Shown one piece after another: positions 1 to 7,114 of a stretch of 27,054 nucleotides of DNA. A program made the translations under genes and the position numbers. Origin of the DNA: Deltaproteobacteria bacterium (lineage in GTDB: Bacteria; Desulfobacterota; Desulfuromonadia; Geobacterales; Geobacteraceae). The number at the start of each line of letters is the position of its first letter. Positions within the stretch are counted from its first letter, which is position 1. The notes under the pieces were generated by a model. It did no database searches, was not told the origin of the DNA, and worked only from the letters and a program-made list of their open reading frames with translations. The stretch lies in contig JAJZQA010000001.1 in the NCBI GenBank assembly GCA_021810985.1, forward strand, positions 1 through 27,054, written 5' to 3'.

Positions 1-1
1 G

Positions 2-898
2 TAGGCCCTGCGGCCCAATGATTCCTGCATCGTCGGTATCGGGGTCCGCTTCGACCAGGGGCAGTTTGATCTGGCATCCGAGGTATACCAGGACTACAAT
101 TACGCCACGGGCAACTACTCTGCCGACCGGGAGTCGATTTTCGTCGACAAAACCTATAATTACGTTAGCCCCCGTGTCGGTGCGGTATACAAGATCAATG
201 ACATTTACAGCGTCTACGGCACCATTTCAACCGGTTTCCAGACCCCCCAGTCTTCGGAGTTGAGCACCAGCCAGGGGCTCGATCCCTCTACGACAATCAA
301 CTATGAAACCGGCGCCCGGGCCCGTTTCGAGGGCGGACACAGCATCGACCTGTCCCTGTTTTACATGGACGTTTCCGATGAGGTCGTGCAGACCTATCTG
401 CCAGGTGGCGAATCCTCCTACAGCAATGCCGGTTCCACTACTAAAAAGGGCATAGAACTTTCCGCCAAAGCCCAGGTGCTGCCCGGTCTCTATCTGGGCG
501 GTGCCTATACCTTCAGCGACTTCCACTTCGACACTTTCCAGGAGCCGATAAACGGCACGCTCCATAACCGTGACGGCAATTATCTCCCCTATATTCCCCG
601 GCACCAGTACAGCATGTACGGCTACTACAAGCATCCGTGCGGCTTCAAGGCCAAGCTCGAGACGTACAGTTGGGGCAAGTACTACGTGGACAACGCCAAT
701 TCCGAGCTGTATCACGGCTATGACTTCCTGACCAACCTGATGGTCGGCTATGAGCGCGGTAACTGGGACATCACCTTCGATGTCAACAATATCATCGACC
801 AGAAGTATGCCATAGAAGTCACGAAAGATACTGCGACCACACGCTATCGACCCGGCGCACCGATCAACTTCTTCGGCAAGATTACCTACACATTCTGA
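2..898 (+). CDS. TonB-dependent outer-membrane receptor, C-terminal barrel (5' end missing)
   Basis: The visible 298 residues (from position 5) are the C-terminal part of a TonB-dependent receptor beta-barrel. They contain alternating amphipathic strands such as VGIGVRFDQGQFDLAS, the family-typical YxSVYGTISTGFQTPQ segment, repeated aromatic girdle residues, a late NNIIDQKYA motif and a terminal ITYTF ending in Phe, as expected for outer-membrane insertion. Such receptors import scarce metal complexes or siderophores using TonB energy, and tonB lies four genes downstream. The substrate cannot be read from the barrel; the NosL-like gene nearby suggests copper by inference. The reading frame carries a TAG at 2-4, so the gene is either frameshifted or interrupted upstream, or the window edge hides an error. 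The plug domain is not in view. Confidence 0.85.
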
Positions 899-908
899 GG
901 TGATGATC

Positions 909-1502
909 ATGAAATTTTCGACTATTGCCCTCTTTAGTCTGTCTGTCGTCATCAGTGCCGTTGCCGCGCATTATCGCTTCCATGATTCCGCCCATGCCAT
1001 CGGAATGCTGAAGATCGGTGGTGGCACGGCACGCCACCCGGCTGTGCTCGACAAGGAGCGTGACTCCCATGTGCTGATTGCCACCGCCGGCGTCGTTCCT
1101 CCGTTCCGCGGCAATGCACGGGTGGTCCTCGAGGGCGGGCGGGGACTTTCGGCTACGTTCCATAATGCCGAACCGGCGGTCAACCTCGGTTTACATCACC
1201 GGCCCGAATTTCGTGGTGACACCTATTACGACCTTCGACCGAAGGACCGGATCGCACTCTGGGTCAGGATCACGCGGAATGACAAACTTGAAAGCATCTC
1301 CAGTCAGATCGGCGCGTCTGTTCCCGCAGGGGCGGACGCCTTGACTGACTGTCCGCAACACCCGGCAGGGAGCGGCCTGCCGGCAGGGAAAAACAGAAGC
1401 GCAGGGCCGGCGCTGGCCTTCTACGATACCGCGACGAACGACCGGCTTCTCGGCATTCCGCTCAGATTCGTCGCATCGGGAGGTGCCAGCCATGGCCGTT
1501 GA
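909..1502 (+). CDS. Secreted protein of unknown function in the TonB/metal operon
   Basis: This 197-residue protein starts with a clear Sec signal peptide (MKFSTIALFSLSVVISAVAA, cleavage near residue 20). The mature part is rich in histidine (HYRFHDSAH, FHNAEP, LHHRPEF) and predicted beta structure, with no family I can name. ATG 909 is preferred over GTG 900 and ATG 903 because GAGGTG at 897-902 sits six bases upstream and overlaps the receptor stop codon. Its 3' end overlaps the next gene by 11 bases, so it is translated as part of the operon. Its position between an outer-membrane receptor and a membrane iron-sulfur protein suggests a periplasmic metal-binding or substrate-handing role. 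That is inference only. Residues 125-160, rich in Gly, Pro and Ala, look like a linker. Confidence 0.7.
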   Translation: MKFSTIALFSLSVVISAVAAHYRFHDSAHAIGMLKIGGGTARHPAVLDKERDSHVLIATAGVVPPFRGNARVVLEGGRGLSATFHNAEPAVNLGLHHRPEFRGDTYYDLRPKDRIALWVRITRNDKLESISSQIGASVPAGADALTDCPQHPAGSGLPAGKNRSAGPALAFYDTATNDRLLGIPLRFVASGGASHGR

Positions 1503-2325
1503 GGAAAAGAACAAAGCAGTCCTTTCGCGGGGCAGAACCCTGATCATGGTTCTGTCACTGGTGCTGTTTCTGCCGCCCCTGGCGGTGATCTTTCAGGCTT
1601 CCTCCAGTGACATCGACTTCTGCGGCACCTGGTGCCCGCGGATGTTTTTTGCCGTGCGCCAGGGAGCCGGCCTGGGTGAAATCGCCGGTGGTATCATGCG
1701 CAGCTACCTGGGGGTGGCATTGGTTGCCGGAGTGCTCGTCAGCACCTTCTTTTTCGGACGCTACTGGTGCAGTCATTTTTGTCCCATCGGCGGTGCGGGA
1801 GAGCTGGGGAGCAAATTGACGCCGGCAAAAATGAAGCTCGATTATTCTTCCATACCCGCCGCGCCGGTGCGCTACGGATATCTCCTGGTCTATTGTGCCG
1901 CACCCTTGCTGGGGCTCGGCAGCCTTTGCTGCAGCTACTGCAATTTCGCCGCGGTTCCCAGCCTCTTCGGCGCGGCATTTGTCTCGGCTGACCTGGATTA
2001 TTTTCTCCGGTTTTACGGTATCATTAACCTTGTGTTGTTTCTCCTGTTGGCCGTTCTGGCGCGCGGAGGCAGGGCCTACTGCAATTTTCTCTGCCCGATA
2101 GGAGCGCTGGATGCGCTCTCAGCAAGGTTCGGACAGGGGATCGGCCGACGGGTGAGGGTTACGGCCGAGCGCTGCACGGCATGCGGCTCCTGCCGTGAGG
2201 TCTGCCCGACCTGGGCAATCAGCCTGGAATCGACGGCAAAAGTCGACCAATTATCTTGCTTTCCCTGCCGCAAGTGCGAGAAAGTATGCCCGGAAGGAGC
2301 GATACGATATGGCAAAGCGAAGTAA
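1492..2325 (+). CDS. Polytopic CxxxCP / 2x[4Fe-4S] membrane protein (NapH/NosR-like)
   Basis: The 277-residue protein has about five membrane segments and three CxxxCP-type motifs at membrane edges (CGTWCP near residue 44, CSHFCP, CNFLCP), plus an extra CCSYC. A C-terminal dicluster ferredoxin module follows (CTACGSCREVCP and CFPCRKCEKVCP). This layout is typical of NapH, the NosR C-terminal half, CcoG/RdxA and related proteins. These pass electrons from the quinone pool across the membrane or are needed for metal-centre maturation. ATG 1492 is chosen because GGGAGG (1478-1483) lies eight bases upstream; GTG 1483 would overlap that site. It overlaps both flanking genes, which supports co-expression with the receptor and TonB. 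The exact reaction is not determined. Confidence 0.85.
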   Translation: MAVEEKNKAVLSRGRTLIMVLSLVLFLPPLAVIFQASSSDIDFCGTWCPRMFFAVRQGAGLGEIAGGIMRSYLGVALVAGVLVSTFFFGRYWCSHFCPIGGAGELGSKLTPAKMKLDYSSIPAAPVRYGYLLVYCAAPLLGLGSLCCSYCNFAAVPSLFGAAFVSADLDYFLRFYGIINLVLFLLLAVLARGGRAYCNFLCPIGALDALSARFGQGIGRRVRVTAERCTACGSCREVCPTWAISLESTAKVDQLSCFPCRKCEKVCPEGAIRYGKAK

Positions 2326-2518
2326 ATCGATTGCCTATGGTGTTGTCGGTACCTGCGGTGGTATGGCAACCCTGGTATCGGCGGCCGGTCCCTGTGCAAC
2401 GGGAGAGTGCTCCGCCTGCTTCCGCTGTTTCGGCATGGGTATAATTCTGGTGGCTCTGGCACTTTTTCAACGGATGAGAAGGGGCGAAACGGATGGATTG
2501 GCTCACGACCGGAAATAA
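2309..2518 (+). CDS. 69-residue two-helix membrane protein with cysteine loop
   Basis: ATG 2309 is preceded by AAGGAG at 2294-2299 (nine-base spacing), and the gene lies 17 bases inside the 3' end of the iron-sulfur protein gene. The product has a basic N-terminus (MAKRSKS), a hydrophobic segment at about residues 8-27, a cysteine loop CATGECSACFRC at 29-40, a second hydrophobic segment at about 41-57 and a basic tail. By the positive-inside rule both termini are cytoplasmic and the four-cysteine loop faces the periplasm; a fifth cysteine is C16 in helix 1. Spacing C-x4-C-x2-C-x2-C could bind a metal or form disulfides. I do not recognise a family. The overlap with tonB (26 bases) argues that it is a genuine, translationally coupled subunit. 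Confidence 0.75.
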   Translation: MAKRSKSIAYGVVGTCGGMATLVSAAGPCATGECSACFRCFGMGIILVALALFQRMRRGETDGLAHDRK

Positions 2519-3344
2519 TCAGCAGGGCGCGGGATCTCCGCTGGTCAGGGGCGGGCACTGTTGGTCGGCCTGCGCGCCTACGTCCCTGTCTGATCCGGCC
2601 GCTTTGCCGGGGAGGCGGGCCAGGCGTGATTTGACAAAGTGGCTTGGTCTTTCCCTCGGGTTGCATCTGGCTGTGCTGGGGTTTCTGGCGTTGTTTGCCA
2701 CCCTGCCGCCCAAGAACATCCGTCCGGTTGTTATCGACCTCACGCTGGCCGATTTTCCGGCAACGGTTGCACGACAGCCGGCGAAGCGGGAGTCGCCTCG
2801 TGCCGCAGCCCGCGTTTCGGTACCTGAGGATCGGAAGCAGGCGCTGAAGCGGGAGCCGGCAGCAAAGGTGAAACAGCCAGTGGTTCCTGCCGCTGAACCG
2901 CGTCTGCCGCCAGCCCTGCCGGTCGACCAGAAAATCGTGCCGGATGCCGGCAAGGCTCCCGGAGTGTCGACCGGCGGCACGGAACGGGTTGCCCGTGGAG
3001 ACACCCACCCGTCACCAGCGGTGTCCTCGGCTGGCAACAAGCAGGCTTCGGCCGGAAATGAAAGTCAGCGTTACCTGGCCGAACATTTCAGGTACATAGG
3101 CGACCTGGTGAGGAAACATCTGGTCTATCCCGCAATGGCGCAAAAGATGGGCTGGGGCGGCAAGGTGGTGGTGTCGTTTGTCATTATGGAAAACGGCTCT
3201 GCCGGCAACATTCATTTGGTGGAGAGCAGCGGTATTCCGCTGTTGGATAGAAGCGCGCTGGAGACGATCAGAAGGGCCTCTCCATTTCCCCGTCCGCCGG
3301 TCAAGGCCGAAATTGTCATTCCGGTCCAGTTCAAACTGCGCTGA
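2493..3344 (+). CDS. tonB: Energy transducer TonB
   Basis: This 283-residue protein has a cytoplasmic N-terminal stretch of about 48 residues and a single membrane anchor (WLGLSLGLHLAVLGFLALFA, about 49-70). A long Pro/Ala/Lys/Arg-rich periplasmic linker follows, then a canonical TonB C-terminal domain over the last 85 residues (VYPAMAQKMGWGGKVVVSF ... SSGIPLLDRSALETIRRASPFP ... IPVQFKLR). It transmits the ExbB/ExbD proton-motive force to outer-membrane receptors, presumably the one encoded at the start of this operon; exbB and exbD are not in the window. ATG 2493 has GAAGGGG eight bases upstream. The N-terminal extension before the anchor is longer than in classical TonB, so a start nearer the membrane helix (for example around 2634) cannot be excluded. 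Confidence 0.9.
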   Translation: MDWLTTGNNQQGAGSPLVRGGHCWSACAPTSLSDPAALPGRRARRDLTKWLGLSLGLHLAVLGFLALFATLPPKNIRPVVIDLTLADFPATVARQPAKRESPRAAARVSVPEDRKQALKREPAAKVKQPVVPAAEPRLPPALPVDQKIVPDAGKAPGVSTGGTERVARGDTHPSPAVSSAGNKQASAGNESQRYLAEHFRYIGDLVRKHLVYPAMAQKMGWGGKVVVSFVIMENGSAGNIHLVESSGIPLLDRSALETIRRASPFPRPPVKAEIVIPVQFKLR

Positions 3345-3466
3345 ACCGTTGCGGATCTATCGATGGCGGAAAGATGCGAGTTGTCTCGCCGGCGCGTTGT
3401 CACAGGAATCGTCATAACGGTTGAGGTCGCTTTATCGCTGGAATTGCGACATTTTCCAATCAGCTG

Positions 3467-3483
3467 TTCGGCTAACAGCCGAA
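3467..3483 (+). terminator. Stem-loop downstream of tonB, possible weak terminator
   Basis: TTCGGCT and AGCCGAA form a perfect 7-bp stem with the loop AAC, about 120 bases after the tonB stop. No poly-T tract follows, so intrinsic termination is uncertain; it may protect the 3' end or be incidental. Confidence 0.3.
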
Positions 3484-3499
3484 ATCCAGGTAAACGCCG

Positions 3500-3527
3500 C
3501 CGGAATTTACCGGAACTATTGCCGGAA
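3500..3527 (+). repeat. Three phased CCGGAA direct repeats upstream of nosL-like promoter
   Basis: CCGGAA occurs at 3500-3505, 3510-3515 and 3522-3527, spaced 10 and 12 bases (about one helical turn). The last copy ends 17 bases before the -35 box. This is the usual place for an activator that binds one face of DNA. The regulator is unknown. Confidence 0.35.
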
Positions 3528-3544
3528 ATGCAGCGGAGCGCGTG

Positions 3545-3573
3545 TTGACAATTCCCCTTGCCCCGTTTACCCT
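3545..3573 (+). promoter_or_regulatory. Sigma70-like promoter for nosL-like gene
   Basis: A perfect -35 box TTGACA (3545-3550) is followed by a 17-base spacer and TACCCT (3568-3573), which matches the -10 consensus at three positions including the outer T, A and T. A weak -10 with a strong -35 and upstream repeats suggests an activated promoter. Transcription would start near 3580. Confidence 0.5.
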
Positions 3574-3581
3574 TAAAAAAC

Positions 3582-3601
3582 AATCCCCCTTATGGGGGAT
3601 T
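3582..3601 (+). promoter_or_regulatory. Hairpin in the leader of the nosL-like mRNA
   Basis: AATCCCCC and GGGGGATT form a perfect 8-bp stem with the loop TTAT. It would sit at the very 5' end of a transcript from the promoter at 3545-3573, and 12 bases before the AAGGAG ribosome site at 3614-3619. It could stabilise the mRNA or bind a regulator. It is not a terminator, since no T-run follows. Confidence 0.4.
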
Positions 3602-3628
3602 TGAAAAACAACAGAAGGAGATTTTATA

Positions 3629-4201
3629 ATGAAAAAGATTTTGTCCGGTTTTTCAGGCTTGGTGCTTCTCCTGGGTGTAGCCTTTTCTGCCATCGGCGCG
3701 CAACATAAACCATGTTGCGGCATGCCGGCCGCGCCAGCGGCGGTGGCGGCCCCTGCGGCCGGCAATGACGTCAAGACCTATGCTGAGTGCAAATATTGCG
3801 GAATGAACCGGGAAAAGTTCGCCTTCAGCAGAGTCCTTATCGAATATGACGACGGTACCGTCATGGGGTTGTGCAGTATTCACTGTGCTGCTGTCGATCT
3901 GGCAAATAACCTGGACCGGGCCCCGAAATCCATCAAGGTAGGGGATTATAACTCCCGGGAACTCATCGATGCCGAAAAAGCCTTCTGGGTGATGGGTGGC
4001 GCAAAGCAGGGTGTCATGACAAGGCAGCCCAAGTGGGCTTTTGCGAAAGAAGATGATGCGAAAAAATTCATCAAGGAAAACGGCGGAACCCTGGTAACGT
4101 TCGATCAGGCCATGAAAGCGGCCTATGATGATATGTTTCAGGATACCAAGATGCTCCGTGAAAAGCGGAAAATGATGCGGATGAAGATGGAGAAAAAATA
4201 A
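3629..4201 (+). CDS. nosL: NosL-family periplasmic (copper-handling) protein
   Basis: The 190-residue protein has a signal peptide (cleavage after A24 in AIGA-QH), then a CCGM motif at 29-32, a Pro/Ala linker, and the NosL-like core. The core contains CKYCGM (54-59), a DDGT turn, a GLCSIHC segment (80-86), KAFWVMGG and a C-terminal FIKENGGTLVTFDQAM stretch. NosL proteins bind Cu(I) through the CxxCGM region and deliver copper to periplasmic enzymes such as nitrous oxide reductase. The tail is Met/Lys-rich (KMMRMKMEKK). There is no lipobox cysteine at the cleavage site, unlike classical NosL, so it is probably soluble. AAGGAG at 3614-3619 sets the start. It has its own promoter, but its position behind tonB and the receptor suggests a shared metal task. 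The symbol denotes family; nosZ is not seen. Confidence 0.75.
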   Translation: MKKILSGFSGLVLLLGVAFSAIGAQHKPCCGMPAAPAAVAAPAAGNDVKTYAECKYCGMNREKFAFSRVLIEYDDGTVMGLCSIHCAAVDLANNLDRAPKSIKVGDYNSRELIDAEKAFWVMGGAKQGVMTRQPKWAFAKEDDAKKFIKENGGTLVTFDQAMKAAYDDMFQDTKMLREKRKMMRMKMEKK

Positions 4202-4425
4202 AGAGCCGAACCTGCGCGTTTACCGGGGGGACTGATACCCTGCCGCTCTTTGCATCTGGTCTGAATAGCGGCAGTACAATTTTGTTGTTTTAGCTAATTG
4301 CCTTCTGGCATATTTCTCGATGGCAGTCTATTCTTACCTGTCGCTACCGTTTTCGGTCGGCCGTATCTGAACCCTCCGCGGGATCCGATGCCTGCCTGAT
4401 TCCTCCATACGGCAAAGAGTCTTCT

Positions 4426-5634
4426 ATGGCAATGTACGTCTTAAAACTAGGAGCGCCTGACGGGAAGATTCTCACCAGGGAGTACGAAGCGACAGAGCCG
4501 GCCGATTTGCGCAGAGAGCTGGAAGAGCAAGGATACCACATTTTCGAACTGCGCAAGCGGCCGGTACGGGGTTTTCTCAGGAGAGGCTTCGGCCGCGGCA
4601 AGGTAAAAAGTCGAGACCTGCTGCTCTTCAATCAGGAAATGCTGGTGTTGATCAGGGCCGGGTTACCGATTATTCAGGTGATTGACACGGTTCTCGGGCA
4701 GTATGAAAGTGGTCCGCTCAGCGCGGCCTTGAAACAGGTGCGGGAAGATGTAAAAGGCGGAGCCGCTCTCTCAGCTGCCCTGGAAAGACATCGTCAGGTC
4801 TTTCCGCCACTGTATACCGCATCCATACGGGCGGGAGAAAGAACCGGGGACCTTCCCGTTACCATCCAACGGTATATCGGTTATCTCCGGAAAATGGAGA
4901 GCGTGCGCAAAAAAATTATTTCTGCCTTGCTCTACCCCGCGATTCTTGTTGTCGTATCCATTTTCGCCATCAGCCTGCTCCTGTTCTATGTCATTCCGAT
5001 TCTCAGTACTGTCTTTTCCGAGTCCGGGTCGCAATTGCCGTTGCTCACCCGGATGATGATATCGTTTGCATCCCTTGTCAGGAGCTGGTCTCTGGTCGGC
5101 ATCCTTGCGGCAATTCCGCTCATCATTGCCTTCCGCTTCTGGGCTTCCGGCGAGACGGGACGTTATCTGGTTGACCGCTTCAAGCTTAAAATACCGTATA
5201 TTGGCGCGGTTATCATGGATTACTCCCTGACGAATTTTGTTCGCACCCTTGCCAACCTTCTGGGCGGAGGCATTCCGATCGTTGAAGCATTGCACATGTC
5301 AATGGGAACGCTGAACAATACCTATATGGAAAAACGCCTTGCGGGAGGCATCAAATCCATTGAAGAAGGGGGGCGTATTTCGGCCGCCTTCGAAAAGACC
5401 GGCATCATGCCGCCCCTTGCCATTCGCATGCTGCTGGTCGGGGAATCCACCGGAGCTCTTGAAGAGATGCTGGTTGGCATTTCAGAGTACCTTGAAGAGA
5501 CTCTGGAGGAACGGCTCCACCTTCTTACCTCCGCTTTCGAACCAATTATCATGATCGTGATGGGTCTGGTCATCGGGGTGATAATTATCGCCATGTACCT
5601 GCCGATCTTCAAAATTGCCGGAACGGTCGGCTAG
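4426..5634 (+). CDS. gspF: Type II secretion inner-membrane platform protein GspF/PilC
   Basis: The 402-residue protein has the standard length and two tandem T2SSF domains: about residues 65-190 (LLLFNQEMLVLIRAGLPI) and 268-393 (FVRTLANLLGGGIPIVEAL). Three membrane helices are present near 168-192, 222-240 and 370-392. It forms the rotor-like platform that the GspE ATPase acts on to assemble the pseudopilus. It is the first gene of an operon running to gspG2, and pilM follows after 17 bases. The ribosome site is weak (GGCAAAGAG upstream), and a second ATG at 4432 is an alternative start. The 224 bases upstream contain no gene; I see no clear promoter there, only AT-rich patches around 4275-4340. 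Confidence 0.93.
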   Translation: MAMYVLKLGAPDGKILTREYEATEPADLRRELEEQGYHIFELRKRPVRGFLRRGFGRGKVKSRDLLLFNQEMLVLIRAGLPIIQVIDTVLGQYESGPLSAALKQVREDVKGGAALSAALERHRQVFPPLYTASIRAGERTGDLPVTIQRYIGYLRKMESVRKKIISALLYPAILVVVSIFAISLLLFYVIPILSTVFSESGSQLPLLTRMMISFASLVRSWSLVGILAAIPLIIAFRFWASGETGRYLVDRFKLKIPYIGAVIMDYSLTNFVRTLANLLGGGIPIVEALHMSMGTLNNTYMEKRLAGGIKSIEEGGRISAAFEKTGIMPPLAIRMLLVGESTGALEEMLVGISEYLEETLEERLHLLTSAFEPIIMIVMGLVIGVIIIAMYLPIFKIAGTVG

Positions 5635-5651
5635 CAGAGGATACCTGGACA

Positions 5652-6575
5652 ATGTTTTCAAGGAAATCGCTCGGAGTTTCAGTTTCATCGTCGGCCGTGG
5701 CCTTTGCACGGGTGGGCGGTTCGCCGTCAGCGCCTCTTCTGGAGTCGGTTTCCAGCCGGCCCCTGTCGCCCGGCACCTTGCGCCCTTCGCTGCGGGACCT
5801 GAATGTTCTGAACCCGCAGGGATTCGTCATCGCTCTGCAGGAGGCGCGCAATTCCCTTTTCTGCCGGGGAAAATATGTTTCCGTTTCCCTGCCGGATGCC
5901 AGCGGACGTGTTATGATGTTCGATATGGAAGAGCGCTTTAAAAACCGTTCGGAAGGGCTCGAAATCCTGCGTTGGAAACTGAAGAAAAAACTTCCCTTTG
6001 ATGCGGCTGAGGCGCATCTTGATTTTCAGCAGGTTGGTACGCGGGAAAACGGCGACAGCGTGGTGCTGGTGGTGGTGGCGTACCGGCCGGTCATCGCCCA
6101 ATATGAGGAACTGCTCGCCGCCGCTGGTCTTATTCCGGCAGGGATTGATCTCAACTGTTTCAATCTCAACCGGGTATTCGAACGACGGCTGGCAAAGTCT
6201 GAATCTTACGCCTTTCTGACTCATTTCGATTCTTATCTGGGGATCATGTTCATTGCCGGAGGAAAGTTGGAATTCATCCGGTTCAGGGAACTGGCCGGAG
6301 ATGACGCGGAGTTCAATTCCGTTCATCAGGAAATCAGGCGTTCGTTCCTGTCGTACAAGTCGAAATCTCCGGAAGGAGAGATCAAGAACGTATTCTGCCT
6401 CGCACCGCCGCGGTTGGCTAGCGATTTTTGCGGGATCGCGCGAGATGCGATTGGTATTGAAGCGGTTCTCCTCGATCCAAAATCTGCTCTCGAAATCCGG
6501 GGAAAGGATTTTTCCGTCCCTGATCCGTTATTTCCCTTTATCTCGGCCATCGGAACGGCTTTACGGGCTCTGTGA
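5652..6575 (+). CDS. pilM: PilM/GspL-like actin-fold assembly protein
   Basis: The 307-residue protein starts with a PilM-type strand-turn (SLGVSVSSSAVAFARV, the counterpart of GLDIGSSSIK). It continues with a segment like the PilM middle domain (LRWKLKKKLPFDAAEAHLDFQQVG, then VVAYRPVIAQYEELLAAAGLIPAGIDLN), where conserved Pro, Phe and Asp residues are recognisable. In type IV pilus and hybrid type II systems PilM is a cytosolic ATP-binding actin-like protein that docks on the PilN N-terminus and couples to the ATPase. Sequence conservation is low, and the C-terminal third is degenerate. AGAGGA at 5636-5641 lies ten bases upstream of ATG 5652. It overlaps the next gene as TGATG. Confidence 0.8.
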   Translation: MFSRKSLGVSVSSSAVAFARVGGSPSAPLLESVSSRPLSPGTLRPSLRDLNVLNPQGFVIALQEARNSLFCRGKYVSVSLPDASGRVMMFDMEERFKNRSEGLEILRWKLKKKLPFDAAEAHLDFQQVGTRENGDSVVLVVVAYRPVIAQYEELLAAAGLIPAGIDLNCFNLNRVFERRLAKSESYAFLTHFDSYLGIMFIAGGKLEFIRFRELAGDDAEFNSVHQEIRRSFLSYKSKSPEGEIKNVFCLAPPRLASDFCGIARDAIGIEAVLLDPKSALEIRGKDFSVPDPLFPFISAIGTALRAL

Positions 6576-7114
6576 TGCGATTTACCATTAATCTGGCAAC
6601 CAGAACAATTCTTGATCAGCGGCGGATCGACCGCGCCTGTCTGGTCGCGGTCGTTGTGTTGGCGTTCCTGCTGGCGGCGAATATACTGCTGTTTTCCTGG
6701 AATTTTGGAAAGCTGCGGCGTCTCGACGCGGAAACCAGCGAGATGAAGAAACAGTTGACACGGCCTCTACCGAAGATTCCCGAAAAAGAGCAAAACCTGA
6801 TAGTGGCGGACATAACTTTTTACAACGAGATCATCAAACGCAAGACATACGGCTGGCTTGGTTTCCTGGAAAAGCTGGAAGCAGCTACGCCGAATGGCAT
6901 CTCGCTCACCCTCCTCTCGCCAAACAAGGAAAAAGGCAGCCTGTCTCTCGAAGGTTGGGCACGCAATTTCAAGGCGATCGAAGAGTATTTGACACTGCTG
7001 GAGGACTCGGAAAATTTTTATGACGTTCTCCTGCTGTCTCATGAAAAAGAAGAATTATGGGAGCAGGCCAAGGGTGTCAGGTTTTCCCTTTCCTGCCGGG
7101 TGAGAGAGCAATGA
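6575..7114 (+). CDS. pilN: PilN-like inner-membrane assembly protein
   Basis: This 179-residue protein has a short cytosolic N-terminus carrying INLAT (residues 5-9), equivalent to the PilN INLLP motif that binds PilM. A membrane helix follows at about 22-43, then a periplasmic coiled-coil and ferredoxin-like fold (TYGWLGFLEKLEAATPNGI ... LEGWARNFKAIEEYLTLLEDS), matching the Fimbrial assembly (PilN) family. ATG 6575 overlaps the pilM stop (TGATG); GTG 6572 immediately before it is an alternative. With PilM, the PilO-like and the PilP-like proteins it forms the alignment complex between the inner-membrane platform and the secretin. Confidence 0.82.
   Translation: MRFTINLATRTILDQRRIDRACLVAVVVLAFLLAANILLFSWNFGKLRRLDAETSEMKKQLTRPLPKIPEKEQNLIVADITFYNEIIKRKTYGWLGFLEKLEAATPNGISLTLLSPNKEKGSLSLEGWARNFKAIEEYLTLLEDSENFYDVLLLSHEKEELWEQAKGVRFSLSCRVREQ

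Larger units (their letters stand above)
3345..3628. other. Intergenic region tonB to nosL-like gene
   Basis: This 284-base stretch has no convincing gene. It holds a 7-bp stem with a 3-base loop at 3467-3483 (TTCGGCT aac AGCCGAA), which could end the tonB transcript although no T-run follows. Three direct repeats of CCGGAA lie at 3500, 3510 and 3522, then a sigma70-like promoter at 3545-3573 and a perfect 8-bp hairpin at 3582-3601 in the leader. A 61-codon frame at 3363-3548 has no ribosome site and no protein-like features. Confidence 0.6.

Noticed and set aside
227..952. 241-codon minus-strand frame opposite the TonB receptor
   Set aside because: The receptor barrel on the + strand is convincing; the antisense product is a low-complexity Val/Gly/Ile shadow.
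3363..3548. 61-codon frame in the tonB-nosL intergenic region
   Set aside because: It has no ribosome site and an Arg/Ser-rich composition, and it overlaps the repeats upstream of the promoter.
4202..4425. Sigma54-type promoter before gspF
   Set aside because: CTGGCATATTTCTCGAT lacks the GC of the -12 element at the required spacing; no clear sigma70 pair is visible either.
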